Under the pieces are notes generated by a model. It did no database searches and was not told the DNA's origin. It saw only the letters and a program-made list of their open reading frames with translations. Made by a program: the position numbers and the translations under genes. From Sphingopyxis sp. GW247-27LB (GTDB lineage: Bacteria; Pseudomonadota; Alphaproteobacteria; Sphingomonadales; Sphingomonadaceae): DNA of 64,000 nt. Position 1 is the stretch's first letter; the number at the start of each line of letters is the position of its first letter. The stretch is taken from positions 2,530 through 66,529 of the forward strand of contig NZ_NIWD01000008.1 of the NCBI RefSeq assembly GCF_002277025.1, read 5' to 3'. This document shows positions 1 to 8,995 of this stretch, in pieces.

Positions 1-23
1 CCAATCTGGATAAGCTCGTTCAT
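1..23 (-). CDS. 5' end of a gene running off the left edge
   Basis: Only the first codons are inside the window. On the minus strand an ATG at 23-21 starts MNELIQI and is preceded by GAGGAG with a 7-base gap, a good ribosome-binding site. The rest lies beyond base 1, so no function can be given. Confidence 0.55.
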
Positions 24-363
24 CGTTCGACTCCTCTGTTGAAGGAGCCGAAAGGGTCTGCCTGCGGCAGCCCGCGTTCAATCAGGCGTGACGCTCGCTG
101 GGGCGCTTTACATCGAGGCTAACGCCAATCCGCGGAGCGGTTCGTGCATCGGCCGGAACCGTGGCGAATTTCCAGCGCTGGCGCATCGGTATCAATCAGT
201 TCACGCTTCTGGCAGCGGTGGTCTTTTGCCCAGCATGCCCTAGAGCGCGACAGCGAAACGGTATGGCTCATCTTCGCCGGTCGCGGTGCGCCACACACAT
301 GGGCGGGTTGCTGTGCCAGGGCGGCCCGCAAGCGGCATGGGTCGCCTGTCCCGGTCTTGGCGT
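24..363. other. Intergenic region, 340 bases, no recognised gene
   Basis: Between the gene leaving the left edge and the 3' end of the MFS gene. Short open frames exist on both strands, but none has a ribosome-binding site or a protein-like composition. The part nearest base 24 must hold the promoter and leader of the left-edge gene. No repeat, insertion sequence or RNA gene was recognised. Confidence 0.4.
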
Positions 364-1650
364 CTAACCTGCCTGCTCGACCCTGCGATGGGCGGCCAAC
401 GCCCATAATATGAGCCCGACGGTCAGCGGGGCCGCGACCAGCGCCACGAGGGAAAGGCTCTGGCGGAGCGCGTCGGGGCCTTCGAACAGCGATTCGGACA
501 GCCACGCCGACAGCGCCGGGCCGCAGGTCAGGCCGACGAGATTGCCGACCAGCACATAGAGCGACGTGATCTTGGCGCGCATGCGCGGCGGCGCGATATG
601 CTGGATGATCAGCACCGCGAGTCCCCCGCCCGCGCCATAGCCGAAGGTCGCGACGGCGATGATCCCCGCGGCCGCACCGACGCTGCCCGCGAGCGGAAAG
701 GCGGCGACCGCCGCATTGCCGAGGCCGAGGCCGATCGCAAGCGCGAGCACCGCCAGCGCCGGCCTCTTGCCGCGCACCGCCCAGGCGCTCACCGCGGGCC
801 AGGCCGTCGCCGCGATCGCCGCCGCGATCACCCCGACGACGCCGAAGATTTCACCCGCCTCGGCGATCGACCGGCCATAGCTGCGGGTCAGCATCGTCGC
901 GGTCCAAGCGATGAAGCTGTAGCTCGCGAGCGCCGACACGCCGAAGCTCAGATAGAAGGGAAGGTAGAAGCGCCAGTGGCGGCGCAAATAGGCGAAAGCG
1001 ACCGCGACCGTCGTCTGATCGGCCTGGCCGGGCTCCTCGATCCGCGCGGGCTCGCGGACGGTCGCGAGCCAGAGCGGGCCGAGGACGAGGCCGGGAATGC
1101 CGACGAGCACCAGCGTCCATCGCCACGGGCTGAGGTCGGCGATGTGCGACAGACCAGTGGCGAGATCGAAGGCATAGGCGCCGATCAGGAAAGCGCCCGA
1201 CGCCATCAAGGTCGACACCGCCATGAAGAGCCCCACCGGGAGCGCGCGGCGTTCGGGCGGGAACAGGTCGGCGACGATCGATACCGTCGCCGGCACCAGC
1301 ACCGCCTCGCCGATCGCGACCCCGGCGCGCGTCAGCAGCAGCAGCTCGAAATTCGGCGCGAAGCCCGAGGCCAGGGTCGAAAGGCTCCAGACGATGACCC
1401 CGATGCCGACGATGCGGACGCGGGTGCCGCGGTCGATCAGATAGGCGACGGGCACCCCCGACAAGGCATAGAGCAGCCCGAAGCCGAGGCCGATCAGCAG
1501 CCCGATTTCGGTCGCGCCGATCCCCATCTCCGCGATGATCGGATCGGCGAGCAGCGCGACGATATAGCGATCGAGGTAGGACAGCGCCGCGATCAGGCAG
1601 AGCAGCCCGACGATGTACCAGGGCCGGCCGGCCCCCGGGTGCGACCTCAT
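364..1650 (-). CDS. MFS transporter, spinster-like
   Basis: Product of about 428 residues with roughly twelve hydrophobic segments, the usual size for the major facilitator superfamily. Seen: LSYLDRY in the first helix and a motif-A-like loop DRGTRVR after helix 2, both typical of spinster-like MFS proteins. Start is ATG at 1650-1648, which overlaps the TGA of the upstream molybdopterin gene (ATGA), so the two are translationally coupled. A longer frame exists upstream but runs inside the upstream gene. Inferred role: inner-membrane uptake or efflux of a small organic acid handled by the molybdopterin enzyme. Probably controlled by the family B palindrome upstream of that gene. The substrate is unknown. 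Confidence 0.85.
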   Translation of the reverse strand: MRSHPGAGRPWYIVGLLCLIAALSYLDRYIVALLADPIIAEMGIGATEIGLLIGLGFGLLYALSGVPVAYLIDRGTRVRIVGIGVIVWSLSTLASGFAPNFELLLLTRAGVAIGEAVLVPATVSIVADLFPPERRALPVGLFMAVSTLMASGAFLIGAYAFDLATGLSHIADLSPWRWTLVLVGIPGLVLGPLWLATVREPARIEEPGQADQTTVAVAFAYLRRHWRFYLPFYLSFGVSALASYSFIAWTATMLTRSYGRSIAEAGEIFGVVGVIAAAIAATAWPAVSAWAVRGKRPALAVLALAIGLGLGNAAVAAFPLAGSVGAAAGIIAVATFGYGAGGGLAVLIIQHIAPPRMRAKITSLYVLVGNLVGLTCGPALSAWLSESLFEGPDALRQSLSLVALVAAPLTVGLILWALAAHRRVEQAG

Positions 1651-3755
1651 GCGGCGCGGACTTCGACGGGGAATCCCTCGAGCAGGCTCATCCCCGACAC
1701 CTGTTCGGCCTGGTCGGGCGTCGCGGGGGTGATCGCGTTGAGATTGCGGCCGGGCAGGGCGTTCGCGCCGCGCCAGCCGCCGCCATGCCCCCAGCCGTGC
1801 GGATAGCCGACGCAGCCGGGGCGAACCTCGTCGGTCACCTCGGCGACGACCTCGATCGCCCCCCACTGCGTCGAAAGCGTCACCGGCATGCCGTCCTCGA
1901 TCCGGCGCACCGCGGCGTCGGCGGGGTGGATCAGCAGTCGCGGCTCGTCCGACCGCACCAGCTTTTCGACATTGTGCATCCAGCTGTTGATCGAGCGGAG
2001 CTTGCGGATGTTGATGAGGCGCAGCGCGTCCGGTTCGGGCTCGGGTTCGCGGCGCAGGCGCGCGACCTCCTCGGCCGCGATATCGCCCCACAGGTGGATC
2101 TTGCCGTCGGCATGGCCGATGCGCTTTTCGAAATCGAACGCCCAGCGCCCGCGCTCGATCATCACGCCGTGCGGATTGGCTTTCAGCCTGGCGAGCGACA
2201 GGCCGTCCTGTCCCTCGATTCCCGCCTGCAGCGCGCCGTCGGCCATCTCGAACGGGGTCATGTTGCCGAAGGCGTCGCCTCGGCCCATGCGCGCCGCGAG
2301 GTCGCGCAATATCTCATATTCGCCGCGCGCCTCGCCCGCCGGGGGAAGCACGGCCGGAACATATTGCGCGAAGGGTCGCACCATATGGTTCATGAAGAAC
2401 TGGTTGATGTCCTCGCGTTCGAGCGCGGTCGTCGCGGGCAGGATATAATGGGCGTGCCGCGACGTCTCGGTCATATAGAGGTCGATCGACACCATCAGGT
2501 CGAGCGTCGCGAACCCCTCGGGCAGGCGCGGGCCCCCGGGCATCGACAGCACGGGGTTGGCGCCGACGGTCAGCAGCGACCGGATCTGGCCCTCGCCGGG
2601 GGTCGTCATCTCTTCGAGGAAGGTCAGGCTGGCCTGCGTTCCCCAGACCGAAGCCTGGCCGCTGACGCGCGAGCTGTGCCGCTTGTGGCGCGCCTGGCCC
2701 GGCCCCTTGGCCTGCGCCTCGGTCGCGGTGCCGCCATGGCCCCAGCCGACCCCGCCGGGCCGATGGAACTTGCCGCCGACGAGGTTGAGCAGGTGGAGGA
2801 AATAGTTGGTGAGCGTCGAATAGCTCGCGCGGCAGATGCCGATGCGGCCCATGGCGGCGGCGCGCGGCGCGGCGGCGAAATCGCGCGCGAGCGTCCGTAT
2901 CGCGTCGGCCTCGACGCCGCAGCGCGGGGCGGCGAGTTCGGGCGTGATCCAGCCGATCGCCGCCGCCAGTTCGTCGCGGCCGGCGCCATAGGCGTCGAGG
3001 AAGGCCCGGTCCTCGAGCCCCTCGCCCAGAATGGTGTTCAGCATCGCGCCGAGCAGCCAGACGTCGCCCGCGGGGATGATCGAGACATGTTCGAACTTGC
3101 GCGCGGTCTCGGTGCGGCGCGGGTCGACGACGATCACGCGGCCGCGCTCGGCGATCGCGTCCAGATCCTCCTTGAAGCGCGGCGCGATCATCAGCGATCC
3201 GTGGCTGACCAGCGGGTTCGAGCCGAAGATCAGCAGATGCTCGCACTGCGCGAGGTCGGGAAAGACGAACGCATGGGTGCCGAAGATGAGCTCGGTCGCG
3301 AGAACCACCGAGGTGATGTCTTCGGAAGAGGGGGTGAACAGCTTGGTGCATTCGAGCGCGCGCTGGAACAGGTAATTGCCCATCGAGCTCGGCCAGCCCA
3401 TGCTCGGCGGATTGCCGGTGTTCATCGCGAAGCTCTGCGGCCCGTGGCGCTCGATCGACGCCGACAGCCGCGCGGCGATGTCGTTCAGCGCCTCGTCCCA
3501 GCCGACGGGCGCGAACTCGCCGGGACCGCCGACGCGCTTCAGCGGCCGGGTGACGCGATCAGGATCGGCGGTGACGTCGGCCAGAGCGGGTCCCTTGACG
3601 CAGATGTGGCCGCGCGAATGCGGATTGTCGCGATCGGGGCGAACCTTGACGATCCGTCCGCCCTCGACCGTCGCGACCATGCCGCACAGCGCCTCGCAGA
3701 CGCGACAATAGGTCACATGGTCGCCGTCGGCTCCGGGTATCGTCGTGAAAGCCAT
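1647..3755 (-). CDS. Molybdopterin-dependent oxidoreductase 1
   Basis: 702 residues, DMSO-reductase superfamily, bis-MGD type. The N-terminus has a [4Fe-4S] motif, C17-x2-C20-x3-C24 and C52, with Lys54 two residues after the last cysteine, as in formate dehydrogenases. The C-terminal molybdopterin dinucleotide-binding domain is present (SINSWMHN, GYPHGWGHGGGW). The position that is Cys or Sec in formate dehydrogenase aligns near SSED, so Ser or Asp is the likelier metal ligand. There is no Tat signal and no iron-sulfur or cytochrome partner gene, so a cytoplasmic single-subunit enzyme is inferred. It is one of three paralogs here (others at 22383-24530 and 32351-34483) and the most divergent of them around the metal site. 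The reaction is unknown. Confidence 0.85.
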   Translation of the reverse strand: MAFTTIPGADGDHVTYCRVCEALCGMVATVEGGRIVKVRPDRDNPHSRGHICVKGPALADVTADPDRVTRPLKRVGGPGEFAPVGWDEALNDIAARLSASIERHGPQSFAMNTGNPPSMGWPSSMGNYLFQRALECTKLFTPSSEDITSVVLATELIFGTHAFVFPDLAQCEHLLIFGSNPLVSHGSLMIAPRFKEDLDAIAERGRVIVVDPRRTETARKFEHVSIIPAGDVWLLGAMLNTILGEGLEDRAFLDAYGAGRDELAAAIGWITPELAAPRCGVEADAIRTLARDFAAAPRAAAMGRIGICRASYSTLTNYFLHLLNLVGGKFHRPGGVGWGHGGTATEAQAKGPGQARHKRHSSRVSGQASVWGTQASLTFLEEMTTPGEGQIRSLLTVGANPVLSMPGGPRLPEGFATLDLMVSIDLYMTETSRHAHYILPATTALEREDINQFFMNHMVRPFAQYVPAVLPPAGEARGEYEILRDLAARMGRGDAFGNMTPFEMADGALQAGIEGQDGLSLARLKANPHGVMIERGRWAFDFEKRIGHADGKIHLWGDIAAEEVARLRREPEPEPDALRLINIRKLRSINSWMHNVEKLVRSDEPRLLIHPADAAVRRIEDGMPVTLSTQWGAIEVVAEVTDEVRPGCVGYPHGWGHGGGWRGANALPGRNLNAITPATPDQAEQVSGMSLLEGFPVEVRAA

Positions 3756-3792
3756 GGTCGTTCCATCCTTTAACGGCGGCGGCCTGCGAGAA

Positions 3793-3811
3793 TATCTAGT
3801 TGACCTAGATA
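3793..3811. promoter_or_regulatory. Family B operator (TATCTA-N7-TAGATA), site B1
   Basis: Inverted repeat, perfect over seven bases per arm (TATCTAG-N5-CTAGATA). It lies 38 bases upstream of the molybdopterin enzyme 1 start, just past the 3' end of the sulfatase gene. The same 6-7-6 palindrome recurs at 45528-45546 and 56664-56682, the last upstream of a TetR gene. Probable TetR binding site; this is inferred from sequence only. Confidence 0.6.
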
Positions 3812-3825
3812 ATCAAGGCCCACCG

Positions 3826-6138
3826 CTATCTGGGCGCCGGCGTGCCGATGCGCACGTCGATGGCGTCGATCCGCCCTTCGAACACGCCCGACGTGCGGCC
3901 GTCGGCGAGCGGCCCGGTCCCGGTGTCGCGGCCGAGATCGAAGGTCTCGCCGGGCGAGAAGGACAGGCGGGGCAGCGCGCCCTTGATCGGCCCGCTCGCC
4001 AGTTCCACGCCGTCGGCGGTCAGCCGCACGAAGGCGTCGCTGTCGCTCCGCCGCTCGAAATGCAACACGAGGGTCGCGGGACCGCGGCGCAGCGCCCGGT
4101 CGGCGGCGACCTCGCTCAGCACCATGTCGAGGCCGCGATAGGCGAAGACCGGCCGCCCTTCGCGCAGGAAGAGCGCGAAGCCGCCATATCGCCCGCCGAT
4201 CGCCGCGATCGTGCCGTCGGCGCCCGCGGTCAGGTCGAGCTTCGTCTCGATCGTGAAGCTGTTCGACTGGACGGGCGGGGCCAGCGCCTCGGGAATCCGG
4301 GCGCTTGCGCCCCTGTAGCGCCACAGATTGCCGCGGCGTGCCATGTCGGCGGCGAGCACCTTGCGCACCGTGCCCCAGGCGTCGCTGGTGTTGGTCAGCG
4401 GGAAGACATTGTTGGCCTTCGCCTCGCGGTCGAACAGCCGGCGCATCTCCATCAGCTTGCGCGGCTGCGCGGCGGCGAGATCATGCTGCTCGCCGGGGTC
4501 GGAGGCGAGGTCGTACAATTCCCAATTCGCGTCGCCGAACGCCGGCTGGTTCATGAAATCCCACACGTCGAGCCGGTGCGGGACCACCGCCTTCCACCCG
4601 TTCGCGTAGATCGACCGGTTGCCGTACATCTCGTAATATTGGACGGGGTGGCGGCTCGGCGCGGCGGGCGCGGCGAAGCTGTAGGCCATGCTGACGCCGT
4701 CGAAACTCATCTGCCTTTCGCCGTTGACCGTGGCGGCGGGCGCGATGCCCGCGGCGTCGAGGATCGTCGGCGCGAGATCGGTGACGTGCTGATACTGGCC
4801 GCGCAGTTCGCCGCGCGCGGCGATCCCCTTGGGCCACGACAGGATCAGCGGCACGCGCGTCCCGCCCTCATAGGCGGTCTGCTTGTAGAAGCGGAACGGC
4901 GTGTTGCCCGCGACGGCCCAGCCCATCGCATAATGGGGATAGGTCGAGGGGCCGCCCCAGTCGTCGTAGCGGCGGAGATTTTCCTCGAGCGTCGCGAAAT
5001 AGGCATTGGCGAAATAATGTTCGCTGAAAGTGCCCGCCGGCGCGCCCTCGGCGCTGGCGCCATTGTCGGCGGTGACGACGACAATGGTATTGTCGAGCTC
5101 GCCGCGCGCCTCGAGCGCGTCGAGGATGCGGCCGAACTGCTCGTCGGCGTGACTGAGCTGCGCCGCGAAGGCCTCCATCTGCCGGGCGAACAGCTTCTGT
5201 TCGCCGCGGCTTAGTTCGGCCCAGGGCTTCATGCCGGCGGGCCGCGGCGGTAGCGCCATGTCGGCGGGAACAAGGCCGAGCTGTTTCTGCCGGTCGAGAA
5301 TCCGCTGCGCGGCGACGTCCCAGCCCGCGTCGAAGCGGCCCTTGTAATGGTCGCGCCACCGCTGCGGGGCGTGGTGCGGCGCATGGACCGCGCCGGTCGC
5401 CCAATACATCAGGAAGGGCCGGTGCGGATCGGTGGCGTCGCGCGTGCCGATCCAATCGATCGCCTTGTCGGCCATGTCGGCGCTCAGATGATAGTCGGCG
5501 CGGGGCGGAAGATCGACCGGTTGGTGGTCGGCCCACAGCGTGGGCCGGAAATTATCCGAGTCGAAGGCGAGGAAGCCATAGTAGCGATCGAAGCCCTGGC
5601 CGCTCGGCCAGTAGGTAAAGGGCCCGGCGGCCGACGCGTCGGCCTGCGGCAGATGGTCCCATTTGCCGATCGCGTAGGTGACATAGCCCGACTGGCGCAT
5701 ATTTTCCGCGACGGTGCCCGCGGCGCGCGGGACCAGGGCGTCCTGCCCCGGAAAGCCGACCGCGATCGCCGAATGGCCGCCGATATGGACGCGGTGCGAA
5801 TTGCGGCCGGTGAGCAGCGCCGCGCGACTCGCCGAGCAGATCGGCGTCGTGTGATAATTGGTGTAACGCAGGCCCCGCTGCGCGACGCGGTCGATATTGG
5901 GGGTCTCGATCAGGCCCCCATAGCTGCCGAGCTGGCCGAAGCCCATGTCGTCGATCACCCAGACCAGAATGTTCGGCGCCCCCGCGGGCGCGGTCTGCCG
6001 GACGATCGGCCCGGGCCGGGATTCCTGGAAAGTGCGGCCGATCACCGGAGCCGCGGCGGGTGCCGCCTCCGCCGCCGATGCGCCCGCCAGCGCCAAGACG
6101 CCGATAGCGGCGACCATGCTAAGCCCGTTCATTCCCAT
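3826..6138 (-). CDS. Arylsulfatase, exported
   Basis: 770 residues; alkaline-phosphatase-superfamily sulfatase that hydrolyses sulfate esters. Seen: a signal peptide of about 25 residues ending AEA, the metal-binding DD near residue 63, and the signature CSASRAALLTGR with Cys101 as the formylglycine precursor. The third signature position is Ala rather than the usual Pro. The C-terminal third is beta-rich and concanavalin/LamG-like, as in large arylsulfatases. Start is uncertain: ATG at 6138, or 6 bases downstream at 6132; both have weak ribosome-binding sites. The needed formylglycine-generating enzyme is not in the window. Inferred role: periplasmic release of a sulfated substrate before uptake. 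It shares a divergent promoter region with Rieske oxygenase 1. Confidence 0.88.
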   Translation of the reverse strand: MGMNGLSMVAAIGVLALAGASAAEAAPAAAPVIGRTFQESRPGPIVRQTAPAGAPNILVWVIDDMGFGQLGSYGGLIETPNIDRVAQRGLRYTNYHTTPICSASRAALLTGRNSHRVHIGGHSAIAVGFPGQDALVPRAAGTVAENMRQSGYVTYAIGKWDHLPQADASAAGPFTYWPSGQGFDRYYGFLAFDSDNFRPTLWADHQPVDLPPRADYHLSADMADKAIDWIGTRDATDPHRPFLMYWATGAVHAPHHAPQRWRDHYKGRFDAGWDVAAQRILDRQKQLGLVPADMALPPRPAGMKPWAELSRGEQKLFARQMEAFAAQLSHADEQFGRILDALEARGELDNTIVVVTADNGASAEGAPAGTFSEHYFANAYFATLEENLRRYDDWGGPSTYPHYAMGWAVAGNTPFRFYKQTAYEGGTRVPLILSWPKGIAARGELRGQYQHVTDLAPTILDAAGIAPAATVNGERQMSFDGVSMAYSFAAPAAPSRHPVQYYEMYGNRSIYANGWKAVVPHRLDVWDFMNQPAFGDANWELYDLASDPGEQHDLAAAQPRKLMEMRRLFDREAKANNVFPLTNTSDAWGTVRKVLAADMARRGNLWRYRGASARIPEALAPPVQSNSFTIETKLDLTAGADGTIAAIGGRYGGFALFLREGRPVFAYRGLDMVLSEVAADRALRRGPATLVLHFERRSDSDAFVRLTADGVELASGPIKGALPRLSFSPGETFDLGRDTGTGPLADGRTSGVFEGRIDAIDVRIGTPAPR

Positions 6139-6193
6139 CCCATGCCCATCCTGTCGATCGTTTCCCGGATGCTTGACGATGTACTATATATGA

Positions 6194-6217
6194 CTTACAA
6201 ACTTCGTAAAGTGTAAA
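6194..6217. promoter_or_regulatory. Family A operator (CTTACA-N12-TGTAAA), site A1
   Basis: 24-base inverted repeat ending 22 bases before the Rieske 1 start. A possible -35 box TTGACG at 6173-6178, with a 17-base spacer, puts a -10 box TACAAA at 6196-6201 inside the operator, so binding would block the promoter. Matches the family A palindromes at 10685, 17445, 43894 and 55918. Confidence 0.6.
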
Positions 6218-6239
6218 TATCATGAGAGCGAGGCAGGGG

Positions 6240-7385
6240 ATGAAAATCGAACTCGACACCATCTATGGCCGCATCGTCGACCATCTTCGGAACGGCACCA
6301 CCGATGCGGCGGCCGGCGTGCTCGAAGTCCCCGCCCATCATTTCACCGACCCCGGCCACCTGGCGCGCGAGCTCGCGGTCTTCCGCCGCCTCCCGCTCGC
6401 GGTCGCGACCAGCCGGGAGATCCCCGATAGCGGCAGCTTCGTCACGCGCGACATATTGGGCATTCCGCTGTTGATCGTGCGGCAGAAGGACGGCGGCGTC
6501 GGTGTCTTTCGCAACATGTGCCGGCATCGCGGCGGCAAGGTCGAGCAGGAGGAGAAGGGCAGGAAACCCTTCTTCGTCTGCGCCTATCACGGCTGGAGCT
6601 TCGCCCGCGACGGCAGCCTGCGCGGGATTCCCTTCGACGAGCAATATGGCGCGTTCGACCGGGGATGCCGCAATCTTTTCGCGGTCGAGGCCGAGGAGCG
6701 GCACGGCCTGATCTGGGCCCGGCTGGAGGCTTCGGAAGACGGAGGTGTCGCCGATTTCCTGGGCGAGGCCGACGAGCGGCTGGCGGCTTACGGCATCGAC
6801 GGGCTGACGGTGTTCATGGAGCAGAAGATCGACCTCGCGATCAACTGGAAGCTGGTGATGGACGGCGCGATCGACGTCCTCCACCCGCAGTTCCTGCATG
6901 CCGAAGGGGTGGGCAAACTGATCCAGACCGGCGCGGCGGTCTGGCTCGACCTCGGGCGCCACGGGCAATCCTATTCGGCGCGCAAGCGGCTGGCGCGCAA
7001 GCTGAAGGCCGGCGAGCCGATCGAGGCGGGGTGGCGCTACCTGACCGGCAATCTGATGATCTTTCCGAACATGAGCGTCATCCCGACGCCCGACCATCTG
7101 GAGCATTGGACGGTGTGGCCGCACCTGACCGACCCCGGCCGCTGCCACGTCCATATCCGCTTCCTGACCGATCCCGAGCGCCTGACCGACGAGGTCGCGG
7201 CGCGCATCAACCGGAGCTGGGAGATTTTGCGGCAGGCCGCGACCGAGGAGGACTTTCCGATGGAGGAGATGATCCAGGCCAATGCCGCGGCGATGCCCGG
7301 GGCGGACTTCCTCTATGGCGCCAACGAGGTGCCGACGCAGCACCTGCATATCCAGATGGCGCGCGAGCTGGCCGCGCTGGGCTGA
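6240..7385 (+). CDS. Rieske non-heme iron oxygenase, alpha subunit 1
   Basis: 381 residues. Rieske [2Fe-2S] ligands are C94-x-H96 and C114-x2-H117. The catalytic domain shows NWKLVMDG followed by D212, H215 and H220, the bridging Asp and two iron-ligand His of ring-hydroxylating oxygenases. Expected role: oxygenation or O-demethylation of a cyclic acid, using electrons from a reductase that is not encoded here. An ATG at 6222 is in frame, but 6240 has GAGG six bases upstream and aligns residue for residue with paralog 3 (42705-43853), so 6240 is preferred. The next gene is an acyl-CoA ligase 25 bases downstream. This pair is duplicated at 41105-43853. Confidence 0.88.
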   Translation: MKIELDTIYGRIVDHLRNGTTDAAAGVLEVPAHHFTDPGHLARELAVFRRLPLAVATSREIPDSGSFVTRDILGIPLLIVRQKDGGVGVFRNMCRHRGGKVEQEEKGRKPFFVCAYHGWSFARDGSLRGIPFDEQYGAFDRGCRNLFAVEAEERHGLIWARLEASEDGGVADFLGEADERLAAYGIDGLTVFMEQKIDLAINWKLVMDGAIDVLHPQFLHAEGVGKLIQTGAAVWLDLGRHGQSYSARKRLARKLKAGEPIEAGWRYLTGNLMIFPNMSVIPTPDHLEHWTVWPHLTDPGRCHVHIRFLTDPERLTDEVAARINRSWEILRQAATEEDFPMEEMIQANAAAMPGADFLYGANEVPTQHLHIQMARELAALG

Positions 7386-7410
7386 CGCGCGGACGGTGGG
7401 GAGAGACTGT

Positions 7411-8949
7411 ATGAACATCGCCGAACTCGTTCGCTATTGGGCGCGCTGGCGGCCCGGCCACACCGCCGTCATCACCGACGACGTGCGGACGAGCTGGGCC
7501 GAGTTCGATGCGCGGAGCGACGCGATCGCTCGCGGTCTGCGCGCGGCGGGGGTGTCGAAGGGCGACCGGGTCGGGATGCACCTCGACAACCGGATCGAGG
7601 CGCCGCTGCTGACGATCGCTTGCCTCAAGCTCGGCGCGATCCTCGTGCCGCTCAATTTCAAGCTGACCGGCGGCGAGATATTGCCGCTGCTCGAGGACGC
7701 CGACTGCAAGATCGTGGTCAGCCAGGCGCGCTATCTGCCGCAGCTCGAGCTCGCGGCGGCCAGGCTGCCCTTCGCGATCTACAGCATCGACGGCCGCGAC
7801 GTGCCGGCCTTTTCCAGGCTTTCGATCGACACCGGCGCGGTGCCGACCGAGGCGGTCGGGCTCGGCGATCCGGGCTTCATCTGCTATACCTCGGGGACCA
7901 CGGGCCGTCAGAAGGGCGCGCTGCTGACGCACGGCGGCGCGATGTATCCGGGCTTTGCCAAGAATATCGCCGAGGGGTTGAGCTGGCGCGATTCGATCAT
8001 GGTCGCGGTGCCGTTCGTCTTCACCGGCGCGATCATTTCCTGCTTCATCCAGTTCGCCGTGAATGCCGGCGGGGCGATGGTTCTCGAATCGGATTTCGAC
8101 ATCGACCGCTATCTCGGCGTGATCGAGAAACATCGCGTCAGCGCCGCGACGACGGTGCCGGTGGTCTGGGAGCGGCTGATGCGATCGCCCGGCTTCGCGG
8201 CGGCCGACCTGTCGAGCATGGTGTCGGCGGCGGCGGGCGGCGCGCCGGTCAGCATCGACCTGATCGAAGCCTATCGCGCCAAGGGCGTCTCGCTGATCCA
8301 GTCCTATGGCCTGACCGAAGCCTCGGGCCTCGCCGCGACGATGCACGGCGAGGATGCGATGGCGCATATCGGCTGGGCCGGCCGGCCGATCATGGGGAGC
8401 GCGATGAAGATCGGCGACGCCGACGGGCGGGCGCTCGAACCCGGCGAGGTCGGCGAGATCATGGTGCGGGGCCCGCACGTCATGCGCGAATATTGGCGCA
8501 ATCCCGAAGCCACCGCCGCGACGATCGTCGACGGCTGGCTGCGCACGGGCGACACCGGCACGATGGACGAGGACGGCTTCGTCAAGATCGTCGACCGGTC
8601 GAAGGACATGATCATATCGGGCGGCATCAACGTCTACCCCGCCGAGATCGAGAAAATCCTCGCCGCCAACCCGCACATCGGCGAGCTGGCGGTGATCGGG
8701 GTTCCCGACAGCGAATGGGGCGAGGTGCCGATGATCGTCGCCAGCGGCGCGCGCGACCGGGCGGCCGCGATGACGGCCTTCGAATGCGACGGGGCGGCCG
8801 GGCTCGCGCCCTTCAAGCGGCCGCGCCGCGTCGTCTTCATCGACGATCCGCTGCCGCGGACCCTGTCGGGGAAAGTGTCCAAGCCGTCGCTGCGCGGCCG
8901 CTTTCCCGCGGTTCCGCCCGAAGCCGGAATCCTGTTCGGGAAAAGGTGA
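7411..8949 (+). CDS. Acyl-CoA ligase (AMP-forming) 1
   Basis: 512 residues, ANL superfamily. Seen: phosphate-binding loop YTSGTTGRQKG at about residues 158-168, the YGLTEASG adenylation motif, the hinge region with DRSKDMI, and the catalytic lysine in TLSGKVSK (K488). Converts a carboxylic acid, ATP and CoA to acyl-CoA, AMP and pyrophosphate in the cytoplasm. ATG at 7411 is chosen because it follows GGGGAGAG and gives the same N-terminus (MNIAELVRYWA) as the paralog at 41105-42640; a longer frame from 7282 would overlap the Rieske gene. Likely forms a two-gene operon with Rieske 1. The substrate is unknown. Confidence 0.9.
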   Translation: MNIAELVRYWARWRPGHTAVITDDVRTSWAEFDARSDAIARGLRAAGVSKGDRVGMHLDNRIEAPLLTIACLKLGAILVPLNFKLTGGEILPLLEDADCKIVVSQARYLPQLELAAARLPFAIYSIDGRDVPAFSRLSIDTGAVPTEAVGLGDPGFICYTSGTTGRQKGALLTHGGAMYPGFAKNIAEGLSWRDSIMVAVPFVFTGAIISCFIQFAVNAGGAMVLESDFDIDRYLGVIEKHRVSAATTVPVVWERLMRSPGFAAADLSSMVSAAAGGAPVSIDLIEAYRAKGVSLIQSYGLTEASGLAATMHGEDAMAHIGWAGRPIMGSAMKIGDADGRALEPGEVGEIMVRGPHVMREYWRNPEATAATIVDGWLRTGDTGTMDEDGFVKIVDRSKDMIISGGINVYPAEIEKILAANPHIGELAVIGVPDSEWGEVPMIVASGARDRAAAMTAFECDGAAGLAPFKRPRRVVFIDDPLPRTLSGKVSKPSLRGRFPAVPPEAGILFGKR

Positions 8950-8955
8950 CAAGAA

Positions 8956-8985
8956 CCCGCCGGGCGGCCACGGCCGCGCGGCGGG
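8956..8985. terminator. GC-rich hairpin between convergent genes
   Basis: Two 14-base arms (8956-8969 and 8972-8985) pair with one mismatch around a two-base loop, between the ligase and esterase 3' ends. On the minus strand the stem is followed by TTCTTG. There is no long U tract on either strand. Likely a bidirectional terminator. Confidence 0.6.
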
Positions 8986-8995
8986 CTCCGCCCCC

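Noticed and set aside
119-505. Open frame near the left edge
   Set aside because: No ribosome-binding site, and it runs into the 3' part of the MFS gene in another phase.
6222-6239. Earlier ATG for Rieske 1
   Set aside because: No ribosome-binding site, and colinearity with Rieske 3 favours 6240.
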